The notes below the pieces were generated by a model. That model was not told the DNA's origin and did not search any database. It saw nothing but the letters and a program-made list of their open reading frames with translations. From the IMG/VR virus record IMGVR_UViG_3300025647_000231, positions 1 to 26,310 of that record: DNA of 26,310 nucleotides; one strand, written 5' to 3'. Numbering within the stretch: position 1 is the stretch's first letter; every line of letters begins with the position of its first letter. The translations under genes and the position numbers were made by a program. Source of the DNA: a virus. Below, in pieces: positions 13,827 through 22,780 of the stretch.

Positions 13827-16800
13827 ATGCCTTCAATTCGCCGCTACGGCCCTGCCCTTGTCACTCCCCAGGTTTCGCCTCGCGCGGAGCTTGGCCGTGG
13901 GCGCGAGCAGACCTTCGCCGCCTTCCAGGATATCCTTGGATCGGCCAATAGCTTCATCCGCCCGGCCGTCGAGCAGGTGCAGACCGCACGCGGCGAGCAA
14001 GAGGCTTTAGCCGCGGTTGACGAGCGCGGCCCACAGTGGGGCCTGCGGCAGCTCCAGGGGCGCGGCACGTCGGTGACGATGGGCGCGCAGGGGGATGGGC
14101 TCCAGCCTGGCCCTACGCGCGTCAGGGCGGCTATCGCGCGCGCTGGCGAGGCGCACGGCGTCGATCCCGGCGTCTTGTCCGTGATTGCCAGCCTCGAAAG
14201 CAGCTTCGACCCGAACGCCCAGAACCCCAGCAGCTCGGCCGGTGGCCTGTTCCAGTTCATCGACGGCACGGCCGCGCAATACGGGCTCGAAAACCGCTTT
14301 GACGTGGACCAGGCGGCGGATGCGGGCGCGCGCTTCACGCGGGACAATATGTCAACGCTTGCCACGGCGCTGGGCAGACAGCCGACCGTGGGCGAGATTT
14401 ACCTGGCGCACCAGCAGGGCGCGCAAGGCGCGATCAACCTCCTGACGGCACCAGCTCCCATGCTGGCCTCGGCCGTTGTCGGGCGCGAGGCGGTGCGGCT
14501 GAATGGCGGCAACCCCGACACCATGACGGCGCGAGACTTTGCGGCGCTTTGGATCGACAAGGCGAATGAGCGCGCGGGGCGCGAGGGCATCACCGTGACC
14601 GTGCCAGGCACGCCGGAGTATGAGCTGGAGACGCTGAACAGCTCGACCTTCGAGCCTCGTATGCCGTTCACGGTTCGGGACGCAGCGTTCAACCGGGCGG
14701 CGGATCGCGTGATTACAGCTCGGGCGCAATCGGCGCTTGAGGAGGGGATGCGCGCGGCGATGCAGCGGGCCGATGGCGATATCGGCAAACTGCGCGAGGA
14801 GATGGAAAGCGTGCGGGCGCAAGTCATGTCCGAGCTTCCCCAGGAAATGCCGGGCCTGGCAACCGAGCTGCAAGCGCAGTTCGACCGGGGCAGGATCGCA
14901 GCAGAACGCCAGGCAATCGAGCTTTCCCAGCGCCGCGTGATGGCGCGCCAAGAGGAAGCCTTGGGGCAGATCGTCACCACGACGCGCTCCGAGGCCGAGC
15001 GCCTGGCGCTGACCGGCGCGACAGCGGCCGAGCTGGCGGATCACATGGCCCAGGCAACCGACACCCTGGCGCAGTTCGGGCCGCGCGAAGGCTTCGAGAT
15101 CGCCGGGCGCGTCTATCCGGCAGACCCGACACGCGCAGGCACCATGTCGGCCGACGCTATCGCCTCGAACATGGCCGAGATCACGATGGGCGCGCGGCGC
15201 ATGATGATCGAGGCGGACTTCATGCGCTCGGCCGCGCCTGGTCAGTATGTGGACGAGTTCCGGCGGCAGGTGTTCTCCGGCAATTCTCCCCTGCCTGCGG
15301 GCGAAAGCCTGGAGATGCTGCGCTCGATGGAAAGCCGGGCACGCTCGGCCGAAAGCGCGCGACGGACTGCGGCGGAAGCGGAGCGGCGGCGTCTTGAGCA
15401 GGGGATGCGCGACACGATCAACGCCTATGTGTCGATGGGCGAGGCAGGCGTGCCGGTGGCGATCCCGCAAGAGGAGCGCGCGCGCATCCTGGCAGCTCTT
15501 TCCCCGTTCCCCGATCTCCAGCGCGAGGCGCAGATGGAGTTCCAGGTGGCCGACGCCCAGGTGGCAACGCACGGCATGACGGGCGACCAGCTTATGAGCT
15601 ACGTCGAGCGCATCCGTGGCGACATGGCCGACGCAGCCGAACGCGGCGAGCTGGACCTGGGCGGCGCGGCTATCATCGAAAGCCTCCAGGACCGGATCAA
15701 GCAGGTGCAGGACGCGGTGACGGCCGAGACGATTGGCCTGCCGCTGATCGAGCAACTGGCGCTCAACGGCGGCACGGCCGACGAAGTGGATTATGATGGG
15801 CTGCGCGCCCAGGCTGCGGGCAACGAGGAGGTGCTGGCCGCGATCAACGAGGTCGAGGCTTTCCACCGCGACGTTGAAAGCCTGCAAGGCATGAGCGCCG
15901 CCCAGCGTGAGGTGGTGCTGGAGGATGCACGCGGCGCGCTCACTGTTCTGGCTGCGCAGGGGCAGCGCTACGGGGCCGAGGCCCTGACAACCCAGCGCGT
16001 GATCGAGCGATTGAGCGAGTGGTCCGATCACCGGCGCGGCATGGCTGCGGATGATCCGGCGCGCTTCGCCCGTTCGGTCGGCGTCGAGCTGCCGAGCTTC
16101 GAGGGGGCCGAAACGATGGACCAGGTGGGTGCGGTCATTGCCGAGCGCGTCAACCTCCTGGCACCGCACACGCGGCCGGAGGGTGTGGATCATCCGGTGC
16201 CGCTGACCCAGGCCGAGCTGGACCAGATTTCCGAGGTGTTTCAGAACAGCTCGCGCGGGCAGCGGGCAGCGTTCGTTGGCGCGGTGGCCGAGATGGGCGA
16301 GGATCAGGCGATGGCGGTGTTCTCCAGGATCGGGCAAGCCGAGCCGGTGATCTACGCGGCCGGGGCGGTCTACTCGATGGGCAATCAGCAGGCGGCGGGC
16401 GTGATCCTGCGCGGTGCCGTGGACACGCGCCTGGATGGCGGCAGCTCCACCGACCTGGCAACGGCGCGCGAGGTGGCCCTGGGGCCGCTCCTGGAGGCCG
16501 ACATGATCGCGCCCGAGGGCATCCGCGACCTGGACACCACGGCGCTGGCCTACGCGCGCGGCCTCGCGCTGGCAGAGGGTGGCCGAGCTATCGAGGCAAG
16601 CGACCTAGAGACGGGCTACCAGATCGCCCTGGGGCAGCAGGCAGACGGCACCGGCGGCATGGCCGAAACCCGGTATGGCACCACGCTCCTGCCGCCTTCC
16701 TGGGATCGTCGCCGCGTCAACCGGGCAATCGGTGGGCTGACCGACGAGACGCTGACGCAGCTCGCGCGCGGCATGGTGGTGGATCGGTTCGGACGGCCGT

Positions 16801-16958
16801 TTTCGGCGCGCGAGCTGGAGCGCTCCATCGAAGGGCTGCGGCCGTCGCCTGACGATCCGCACATCCTGGTTCCGGTCGATGCTGACGGCAACGTGTTCCT
16901 GACCGACAACGGCGACCAGCGCGGCATCCTGACCTTTGATCTGCGGGAGTTCGAGTGA
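13827..16958 (+). CDS. internal virion protein with lytic transglycosylase (SLT) domain
   Basis: A 1043-residue ejection protein that should cut peptidoglycan so the DNA tunnel can cross the cell wall. A lysozyme-like SLT domain lies at residues about 100-210. The catalytic Glu124 is in ASLESSF, followed by SSSAGGLFQF (135-144) and YLAHQQGAQG (192-201), the usual third SLT motif. The remaining 800 residues are long, Ala/Glu/Arg-rich helices (QSALEEGMRAAMQRADGDIG and similar), fitting a rod- or tube-forming core protein. The start is ATG 13827, three bases after the previous stop, with a G-run and TAA as a weak ribosome binding site. It occupies the gp15/gp16 position of T7-like phages. Confidence 0.85.
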   Translation: MPSIRRYGPALVTPQVSPRAELGRGREQTFAAFQDILGSANSFIRPAVEQVQTARGEQEALAAVDERGPQWGLRQLQGRGTSVTMGAQGDGLQPGPTRVRAAIARAGEAHGVDPGVLSVIASLESSFDPNAQNPSSSAGGLFQFIDGTAAQYGLENRFDVDQAADAGARFTRDNMSTLATALGRQPTVGEIYLAHQQGAQGAINLLTAPAPMLASAVVGREAVRLNGGNPDTMTARDFAALWIDKANERAGREGITVTVPGTPEYELETLNSSTFEPRMPFTVRDAAFNRAADRVITARAQSALEEGMRAAMQRADGDIGKLREEMESVRAQVMSELPQEMPGLATELQAQFDRGRIAAERQAIELSQRRVMARQEEALGQIVTTTRSEAERLALTGATAAELADHMAQATDTLAQFGPREGFEIAGRVYPADPTRAGTMSADAIASNMAEITMGARRMMIEADFMRSAAPGQYVDEFRRQVFSGNSPLPAGESLEMLRSMESRARSAESARRTAAEAERRRLEQGMRDTINAYVSMGEAGVPVAIPQEERARILAALSPFPDLQREAQMEFQVADAQVATHGMTGDQLMSYVERIRGDMADAAERGELDLGGAAIIESLQDRIKQVQDAVTAETIGLPLIEQLALNGGTADEVDYDGLRAQAAGNEEVLAAINEVEAFHRDVESLQGMSAAQREVVLEDARGALTVLAAQGQRYGAEALTTQRVIERLSEWSDHRRGMAADDPARFARSVGVELPSFEGAETMDQVGAVIAERVNLLAPHTRPEGVDHPVPLTQAELDQISEVFQNSSRGQRAAFVGAVAEMGEDQAMAVFSRIGQAEPVIYAAGAVYSMGNQQAAGVILRGAVDTRLDGGSSTDLATAREVALGPLLEADMIAPEGIRDLDTTALAYARGLALAEGGRAIEASDLETGYQIALGQQADGTGGMAETRYGTTLLPPSWDRRRVNRAIGGLTDETLTQLARGMVVDRFGRPFSARELERSIEGLRPSPDDPHILVPVDADGNVFLTDNGDQRGILTFDLREFE

Positions 16959-19900
16959 TGGCAAGACTGGTTCAGCTTCAGCCAATTGATCCTGGCGCAA
17001 CGGCAGGGCCGAGAGCGACGTTTGGTGAAGCCGCTGGCGCAATGTTCGAGCGCGAGCAAATGGTCGGAGAGCTTGGTTCCAGGAACCGATTTCTGAATGA
17101 GGTCTACGATCCGTTCATTGGCTACTTCAACAGCACTATCCGACCAATGGCACCAGACTTGTTTTCCTACGGTGTCGAGAACAGCGCTCGCGCTCCTAAC
17201 AACTCGCCTATTTCGTTGGAGACGTTCCAGGCAATTCAAGATCAAGGATTTCATCCAGACGAGGAAACCCTGACGCGGTTTATAGGGGAGTTGGAGGCGG
17301 CTGGCGTTGCCTATCCTGCCGAGATTGCGCCGTCTGCCTTTTTTGATCGCCGTGAACAAATGGAGCAGGAGCTTTTAGGTCGCGTCGAGCGCGAGGATGA
17401 AATCCTGAGACGGAGCCGGGGCGCATCTGGCCTCGCCGGGCAGCTTGTCGGGGGCTTTGGCGCGGGCTTCGACAACATCGAAAGCATTGTGACCCTGCCC
17501 GTCGGGGCGGCATCGCGGGCTGGCATCCTGGCAACAGCGCTGATCGAGGGCGGGATCAACGCGGCAACCGAGGCCGCGACGACGCCAACCCGCAACCGCT
17601 TCCTGCGCGACCTCGGGCTTCCCGAGGAAAGCATCTTGGAAAACGCGGCCTTCGGTTTTGCGGTCGGCGGCACGCTCGGCGGCGGGCTGCGCTCGATCAC
17701 CAGGCTGGGCGAGGTGGTGCGAGATCGGCGCGCGTCTTTGATCGAGGTGGCAGATGCCTCGGGCGATGCGGAGCTGCAAACTTTGGCACAGGCTGTCAGG
17801 CGCGACGTGGAGGACGAGGAGGCCGGTGCGAGCGATGGCGACCCCACAGGGCTGCGCGAACACCAGGAGCGCGCCCAGACGGCCGCACAGGCGGCGCACG
17901 AGGGTGGCGTGCCCGACATGCCCGACCGGCCGACCTTCGCCACGCCGCGCGCCTCGATCCTGAATGGCGAGATCGAGGAGGTGGACCCGCGCGATCTCCT
18001 GGTGCAAGCCGACGTGTTTCAGTTCAAGAGCGAGATCGTGGGCGAAGGCGGCGTGACGCCCAAGCTCCTCAACGTGACAGAGTGGCGACCCGAGCGCGCG
18101 GGGATCACGCTGGTCTATGAATACGCCGACGGATCGCGGGCAGTGGCCGATGGGCACCAGCGCACGGCGCTTGCCCGGCGGATCATGGAACAGACCGGAG
18201 ACGAGATCAGGCTGGCCGCGCGCGTGTTCCGCGAGATCGACGGCTTTACGGCCGAGGACGTGCGGGTGCTGGCGGCACTCAAGAACATCTCCGAGGCAGC
18301 GGATGGCATGACGGCCGCGATGGCGCGCGATGCTGCCCGCGTGCTGCGCGTTCGGCCCGACGCGATCTCCGAGCTTCCGGCCGGTCCTGGCATCGCCCGA
18401 GCGCAATCGCTGGCGCGGCTGTCCGACGAGGCGTTCGATATGTTCATCAACCAAGTGGTGCCCGAGCGCTTCGCGGAGCTTGTGGGCAGGATGGTGGACA
18501 ATCCCGAGATGCACGCGGCCATGATGCAGCTCTTGCGGCGCACCGGACCCGAGACGACGGCCCAGGCCGAAAGCATATTGAGCCAGGCGCTACAGGCTCC
18601 GGTGTCGCGCGAGATCACGGCCGACCTTTTCGGGGAACAAGAGGTTGTGGAAAGTCTCTACCTGGAGCGGGCCAAGGTGCTGGAGCGGGCCATGCGGATC
18701 ATGCGCGATGATCGCAGCGTGTTCCGCACCCTGGACGAGCGCGCGGATCGCATCCAGGGAACCGGCGGGAACCGCCTGGACACAGCGACGAACAAGCAGA
18801 CCAGGCAGAATGTGGAGCAAGCCCTGGCGGCGGTGCAGCGCCTGGCGCACCGGGCCGGGCCAATATCGGAGGCGTTGAACGATGGCGCGAAAGGCTACAA
18901 AGAAAACGGCCGGCTCAAAGACGCCGCCCAGCGAGTTGCAGATGCTGTCCGACAAGAGGTTGAGCGAAATGGCCTCTCTGGGGCAGGAGCTGGCGCTTCT
19001 GGACGCAATGCAGAACCTGCGCGTGCGAGCGCAGCGGCACCTGATCCCGTCCTCGAAGGCTTCTCGGACCCGGTAAACGGGGCGGGCGTGCGTGCCCAGA
19101 TCGCAAACACCAGGATCGAGCCAGCGGCCGAGCCGAGGATTGAGCGCCTGCCCGACATGGACACGGCCGAGGCGGCGCAGCTCGAAGCCGGATTGAAAGC
19201 AGCCCAGGCGATCCGCGACGTGGATGATCTGATGGAGCGCGGCGCGCGCAACCATGTGGAGCTGACGCGCGAGATCGAGATGGCGGCGCGGGATGCTGGC
19301 GTGACGGCCAGGGCGGCACCGCTCAAGGGGCGCGAGCGCACCGAGCAAAAGGTGCGGGACAAGTATGCGGGCGACGTGAACCGCGTCACCGACGTGGCGC
19401 GCGGTGGTGTCGATGCCCCGACGCCGGAAGCGGCCGAGGAGTTCGTGACGATCCTGGCGCGCCGGTATCGGGTTCTCGATGAAGGCTGGAACGTGGTCGA
19501 GGGGGGATACTTCGACCGCAAGCTGACGGTGGTTTTCGATGATGGGCAGCTCGGGGAAGTTCAGCTCTGGGTGCCGGGCATGTTCGAGGTCAAGGAAGCT
19601 CGGGGGCACAAGCTCTACGAGGTCTACCGCGATCTGTCACGGCCAGAGAATGAGCGGATGCAGGCGCTGGCCGACATGGAAGCGCTCTATGCGGGTGTGA
19701 TGGACAAGCTGCCGCCGCAATGGCGCTCGATCTTGGGTCAGGAAACGCCTGGCATGGAAGCGCCCAGCCGGGCCACGACGGAGACGAACACCTCCTCGGA
19801 CACCTCGGGCGATCCTTCATCGGAAAGAACCTCGGCCGGGGATACGTCCGACCAGGTGCCGTCGGAGCCAAGCAGCAGCATGGAGCCTGGTTCCGGCTCC

Positions 19901-20302
19901 AGCGCAGGGATGGAGCGGTCAACTAGAAAAAATCTCATGGGGGATACCTCCTCTCCTGATGTAAGCAACAATGGTCGGACTGTCAACACGGAGCGGACAA
20001 GCGCCGGTGAGCAGAGCCTGTTCGACGGGATTGAGCCTATCACGGAACGCACCAGGCTTGACCAGCGCGCATCGCAGCCGCTCGGCCGGGGTGGCGGCGC
20101 TGCCGATGATACCGAGATCGGCGGGCTGTTCGATCCGAACGATCCTAGTCGGTTCGACCTGTTCGACGCGGTGCCGGTGGCGCGTGGGTTCGATGATGAA
20201 GGCAACGAGATTGCCGTGGTGAAGTCTCGCGCCGATCTTGCGGCCGAGTTGGATGCTGACGACGAGGCGGTGGCCGTCCTCGATCTCTGCGTGAAAGGGT
20301 AA
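16958..20302 (+). CDS. large polyvalent ejection protein with DdrB-like ParB and RelA/SpoT-like domains
   Basis: A 1114-residue protein in the ejection block. Residues about 158-240 are Gly/Ala-rich and amphipathic (LAGQLVGGFGAGFDNIESIV, FGFAVGGTLGGGL), as in other ejected proteins. Residues about 342-442 match the ParB-superfamily domain of phage P1 DdrB-type proteins: VFQFKSE, LVYEYADGSRAVADGHQRTA, with Asp398-Gly-His-Gln-Arg402. Residues about 785-905 resemble a RelA/SpoT nucleotidyltransferase: Lys790/Lys798, DVARG (Asp812, Arg815), GGYFDRK, the EVQ motif (Glu867) and GHKLYE (His884). A Ser/Thr-rich linker (about 930-1020) leads to a short acidic tail ending in Cys-Val-Lys-Gly. ATG 16958 is preferred to GTG 16955 because GGGAG fits it and it overlaps the previous stop. 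Activity is inferred, not shown. The first 440 bases have lower GC than their surroundings. Confidence 0.75.
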   Translation: MARLVQLQPIDPGATAGPRATFGEAAGAMFEREQMVGELGSRNRFLNEVYDPFIGYFNSTIRPMAPDLFSYGVENSARAPNNSPISLETFQAIQDQGFHPDEETLTRFIGELEAAGVAYPAEIAPSAFFDRREQMEQELLGRVEREDEILRRSRGASGLAGQLVGGFGAGFDNIESIVTLPVGAASRAGILATALIEGGINAATEAATTPTRNRFLRDLGLPEESILENAAFGFAVGGTLGGGLRSITRLGEVVRDRRASLIEVADASGDAELQTLAQAVRRDVEDEEAGASDGDPTGLREHQERAQTAAQAAHEGGVPDMPDRPTFATPRASILNGEIEEVDPRDLLVQADVFQFKSEIVGEGGVTPKLLNVTEWRPERAGITLVYEYADGSRAVADGHQRTALARRIMEQTGDEIRLAARVFREIDGFTAEDVRVLAALKNISEAADGMTAAMARDAARVLRVRPDAISELPAGPGIARAQSLARLSDEAFDMFINQVVPERFAELVGRMVDNPEMHAAMMQLLRRTGPETTAQAESILSQALQAPVSREITADLFGEQEVVESLYLERAKVLERAMRIMRDDRSVFRTLDERADRIQGTGGNRLDTATNKQTRQNVEQALAAVQRLAHRAGPISEALNDGAKGYKENGRLKDAAQRVADAVRQEVERNGLSGAGAGASGRNAEPARASAAAPDPVLEGFSDPVNGAGVRAQIANTRIEPAAEPRIERLPDMDTAEAAQLEAGLKAAQAIRDVDDLMERGARNHVELTREIEMAARDAGVTARAAPLKGRERTEQKVRDKYAGDVNRVTDVARGGVDAPTPEAAEEFVTILARRYRVLDEGWNVVEGGYFDRKLTVVFDDGQLGEVQLWVPGMFEVKEARGHKLYEVYRDLSRPENERMQALADMEALYAGVMDKLPPQWRSILGQETPGMEAPSRATTETNTSSDTSGDPSSERTSAGDTSDQVPSEPSSSMEPGSGSSAGMERSTRKNLMGDTSSPDVSNNGRTVNTERTSAGEQSLFDGIEPITERTRLDQRASQPLGRGGGAADDTEIGGLFDPNDPSRFDLFDAVPVARGFDDEGNEIAVVKSRADLAAELDADDEAVAVLDLCVKG

Positions 20303-20305
20303 GAC

Positions 20306-22777
20306 ATGAGCCTTCGAGACTGTATCAATCGCGCGGTGGCCGGTGGCGAGATGGACCGCGAGCGCGCCCAGCGCGTGCTTCGGGAATACGACAACGCCTT
20401 CCGCGAGTTTCAGCGCAGCATGGGCTACACCCAGGCCGAGATCGAGGCCGCGCGCGCCGTCGCCGGTAAGGCTCGGGCCGAGGCTGCGGAAAAGCGCCGG
20501 GTGATGCAGCTCCAGGCGGCGGCAAGCCAGCGCCAGATCGAGCGCATCCAGCGGCACCGGAATATCCGTGGCGAGCTGGACCCTGGGCAATACCTGCAAG
20601 ACCTGGTGTCAAACACGCGCGGCGCGGCAGGCTCGACCCTGGCGGGCAAGTATGAGGCGGTGCGGCGCAGCTTCCGGCGCGACATGACGCAGGCGGTGCA
20701 GGCGTTCCGTGCGAACCTGGTCGGCAATCGGCGCAAGCCCGAGATGCTGCGCAAGGTGGTGCGCGAGGTGTTTGGCGAGGACAGCGGAGACGCAGGCGCG
20801 CGCGCGATCGCACAATCATGGGCCGGGGTGGCAGAGAAAGCGCGGCTCCGGTTCAATGCGGCTGGCGGGCATGTGGGCAAGCGGGCGGATTGGGGGCTTC
20901 CGCAGGCACACGATGCGGCCAAGGTGCGTAAGGCGAGCTATCAGGAGTGGCGCGATTTCATCATGCCGCGCCTCGATCTCGACGCGATGGGCCGGGACTT
21001 CAACAACGGTCTGGCCTTCACGCCGGAAACGCTGGAGGTGCTGATGAAGGACGCCTACGAGGCGATCCGCACCGACGGCTATTCGCGCCGCTCGCCTGCC
21101 GCGCGCTATGGCTCGGCCATGTATAACCGGCGCGCCGATCATCGGTTCTTCAAGTTCCGCTCGGCCGACGACTGGATGGGATATTCCGAGCGCTTCGGCA
21201 GCGGGCAGGATGCGTTCCGCGTGATGATGGGCCACCTCGACAACATGGCGATGGATATCTCGATGATGGAGGAGATGGGGCCAAACCCATTCCACACCTT
21301 CCGGTATCTGTCCGACGCAGCGCAGCAGCTCGCCAGCCGCTCGGCCGAGCCCGACGCGCTGGACAAGGCTCGGCGCAAGTCGAAGGTGGCCGACGATATG
21401 CTGGACCTGTTCACCGGCCGCTCCAACATGCCCCAGAACGCAGGCTTTGCGCGCGGGGCCTCTGCCCTTCGGAATTACCTGACGAGCGCGCACCTGGGCT
21501 CTGCGGTGATCTCCAGCGTCACGGACTTCAACACCCAGCGGATCGCTGCCGGGTTTGTCGGCATGTCCAAGCTCGGGTTCATGCGCCAGCTCGGACGGCT
21601 TGCCACCTCGCGCGACATGCGCGCCCAGGCAAACGAGGCCGGGCTGATCTTCGAGAACGCGGTCGATATCGGCAACGCGGTGGCGCGCTACGAGATGGAG
21701 GAGATGCACGTCGAGGCGGCGGCGCGCATGGCTGACTTCACGATCCGCGCCTCGGGCCTGGGTTGGCTGACGGAGGTGCAGCGACAATCTTTCGGGCTGG
21801 AGTTCATGTCCCAGGCGTCGAAGTGGAAGGCGGGCTCTTGGGGCGATCTTCCGGCGCGCACGCAGCGCATGTTCAAGAGCTACGGGATCGGGGAGAACGA
21901 CTGGCCGGTGATACAGCGGGCGCGGCTGCACCAGACTGACAACGGGCTCCAGCTCCTGCGCGCCCAGGAGATCGAGGAGGCGGGCGATGCGAGCGTGGCG
22001 GATCGCTACATGGAGGCGATCACCAGCCTGACCGAGTTTGCGGTGCCCAGCACCAACATTTTCGGCAAGGCAATGGTTCTCGGCCGCACGCAGCCTGGCT
22101 CAATCTCGGGCGAGTTCCTGCGCTTCGGGCTACAGTTCAAGAGCTTTCCCGTCACGATGCTGGTAACGCAGTTCGGCCGGATCATGGCAGAAGCCTACCA
22201 GGGACGGCCGGGATCGGCTCTGTCCTACGCGGCCGGGCTCCTGGTCGGCAACACGATCTTGGGCGCGCTGGCGATCCAGATGAAGGAGACGGCCAAGGGA
22301 CGCGATCCGCGCGACATGGGCAGCGCCGAGTTCTGGACGGCCGCGATTGCCCAGGGCGGCGGCGCTGGCATCTTCGGGGATTTCTTCTTCTCTGACGTGA
22401 ACCGCTTTGGAGGCGGGATCGCGGAAACGCTGGCCGGTCCAGGCGTGGGTTTCCTGGATGATATGCTGCGCTTCACGGTCGGCAATGCGCGCGAGCTGGC
22501 GCTTGGCGAGGAGACGCGCGCCGGGCGCGAGTTTGTGCAGCTCTTGCGCAATTACACGCCTGGCGGATCGCTTTGGTATCTGCGCCTGGCCTACGAGCGC
22601 GAGGTGCTGGATCAGCTCCAGCAGGTTCTCGATCCAGATGCAGCGCAGTCGTTCCGTCGCCGCGTTCAGAGCGCGCGCGAGTATGATACTCAATTCTTCG
22701 CGCCGCCCGGTTCCTCTGTTATACAGGGGCGAGGCTCGGTTCGGGCACCAGATGTAGCAAACGCTTTCGGAGGGTAA
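20306..22777 (+). CDS. large internal virion/ejection protein, function unknown
   Basis: An 823-residue protein, largely helical and charged (GKARAEAAEKRRVMQLQAAA), with a recurring pattern seen in phage ejection blocks: LRNYLTSAHLGSAVISSVTD in its middle, then a long Met/Glu-rich region and a hydrophobic stretch near residues 637-660 (LSYAAGLLVGNTILGALAIQ). Near the C-terminus a Gly-rich segment (AETLAGPGVGFLDDM) is followed by NYTPGGSLWYLRLAYER. I know this type only as conserved hypothetical proteins beside portal and polyvalent genes, so the ejection role rests on position and composition. ATG 20306 follows the previous stop by three bases, with AAGGG ahead. Confidence 0.65.
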   Translation: MSLRDCINRAVAGGEMDRERAQRVLREYDNAFREFQRSMGYTQAEIEAARAVAGKARAEAAEKRRVMQLQAAASQRQIERIQRHRNIRGELDPGQYLQDLVSNTRGAAGSTLAGKYEAVRRSFRRDMTQAVQAFRANLVGNRRKPEMLRKVVREVFGEDSGDAGARAIAQSWAGVAEKARLRFNAAGGHVGKRADWGLPQAHDAAKVRKASYQEWRDFIMPRLDLDAMGRDFNNGLAFTPETLEVLMKDAYEAIRTDGYSRRSPAARYGSAMYNRRADHRFFKFRSADDWMGYSERFGSGQDAFRVMMGHLDNMAMDISMMEEMGPNPFHTFRYLSDAAQQLASRSAEPDALDKARRKSKVADDMLDLFTGRSNMPQNAGFARGASALRNYLTSAHLGSAVISSVTDFNTQRIAAGFVGMSKLGFMRQLGRLATSRDMRAQANEAGLIFENAVDIGNAVARYEMEEMHVEAAARMADFTIRASGLGWLTEVQRQSFGLEFMSQASKWKAGSWGDLPARTQRMFKSYGIGENDWPVIQRARLHQTDNGLQLLRAQEIEEAGDASVADRYMEAITSLTEFAVPSTNIFGKAMVLGRTQPGSISGEFLRFGLQFKSFPVTMLVTQFGRIMAEAYQGRPGSALSYAAGLLVGNTILGALAIQMKETAKGRDPRDMGSAEFWTAAIAQGGGAGIFGDFFFSDVNRFGGGIAETLAGPGVGFLDDMLRFTVGNARELALGEETRAGREFVQLLRNYTPGGSLWYLRLAYEREVLDQLQQVLDPDAAQSFRRRVQSAREYDTQFFAPPGSSVIQGRGSVRAPDVANAFGG

Positions 22778-22780
22778 CAG

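Noticed and set aside
11130-16337. Minus-strand frames above 600 codons over the gp12-like and SLT-domain genes
   Set aside because: The plus strand encodes recognised domains in both places, and the antisense products are His/Arg/Leu-rich low-information sequence.
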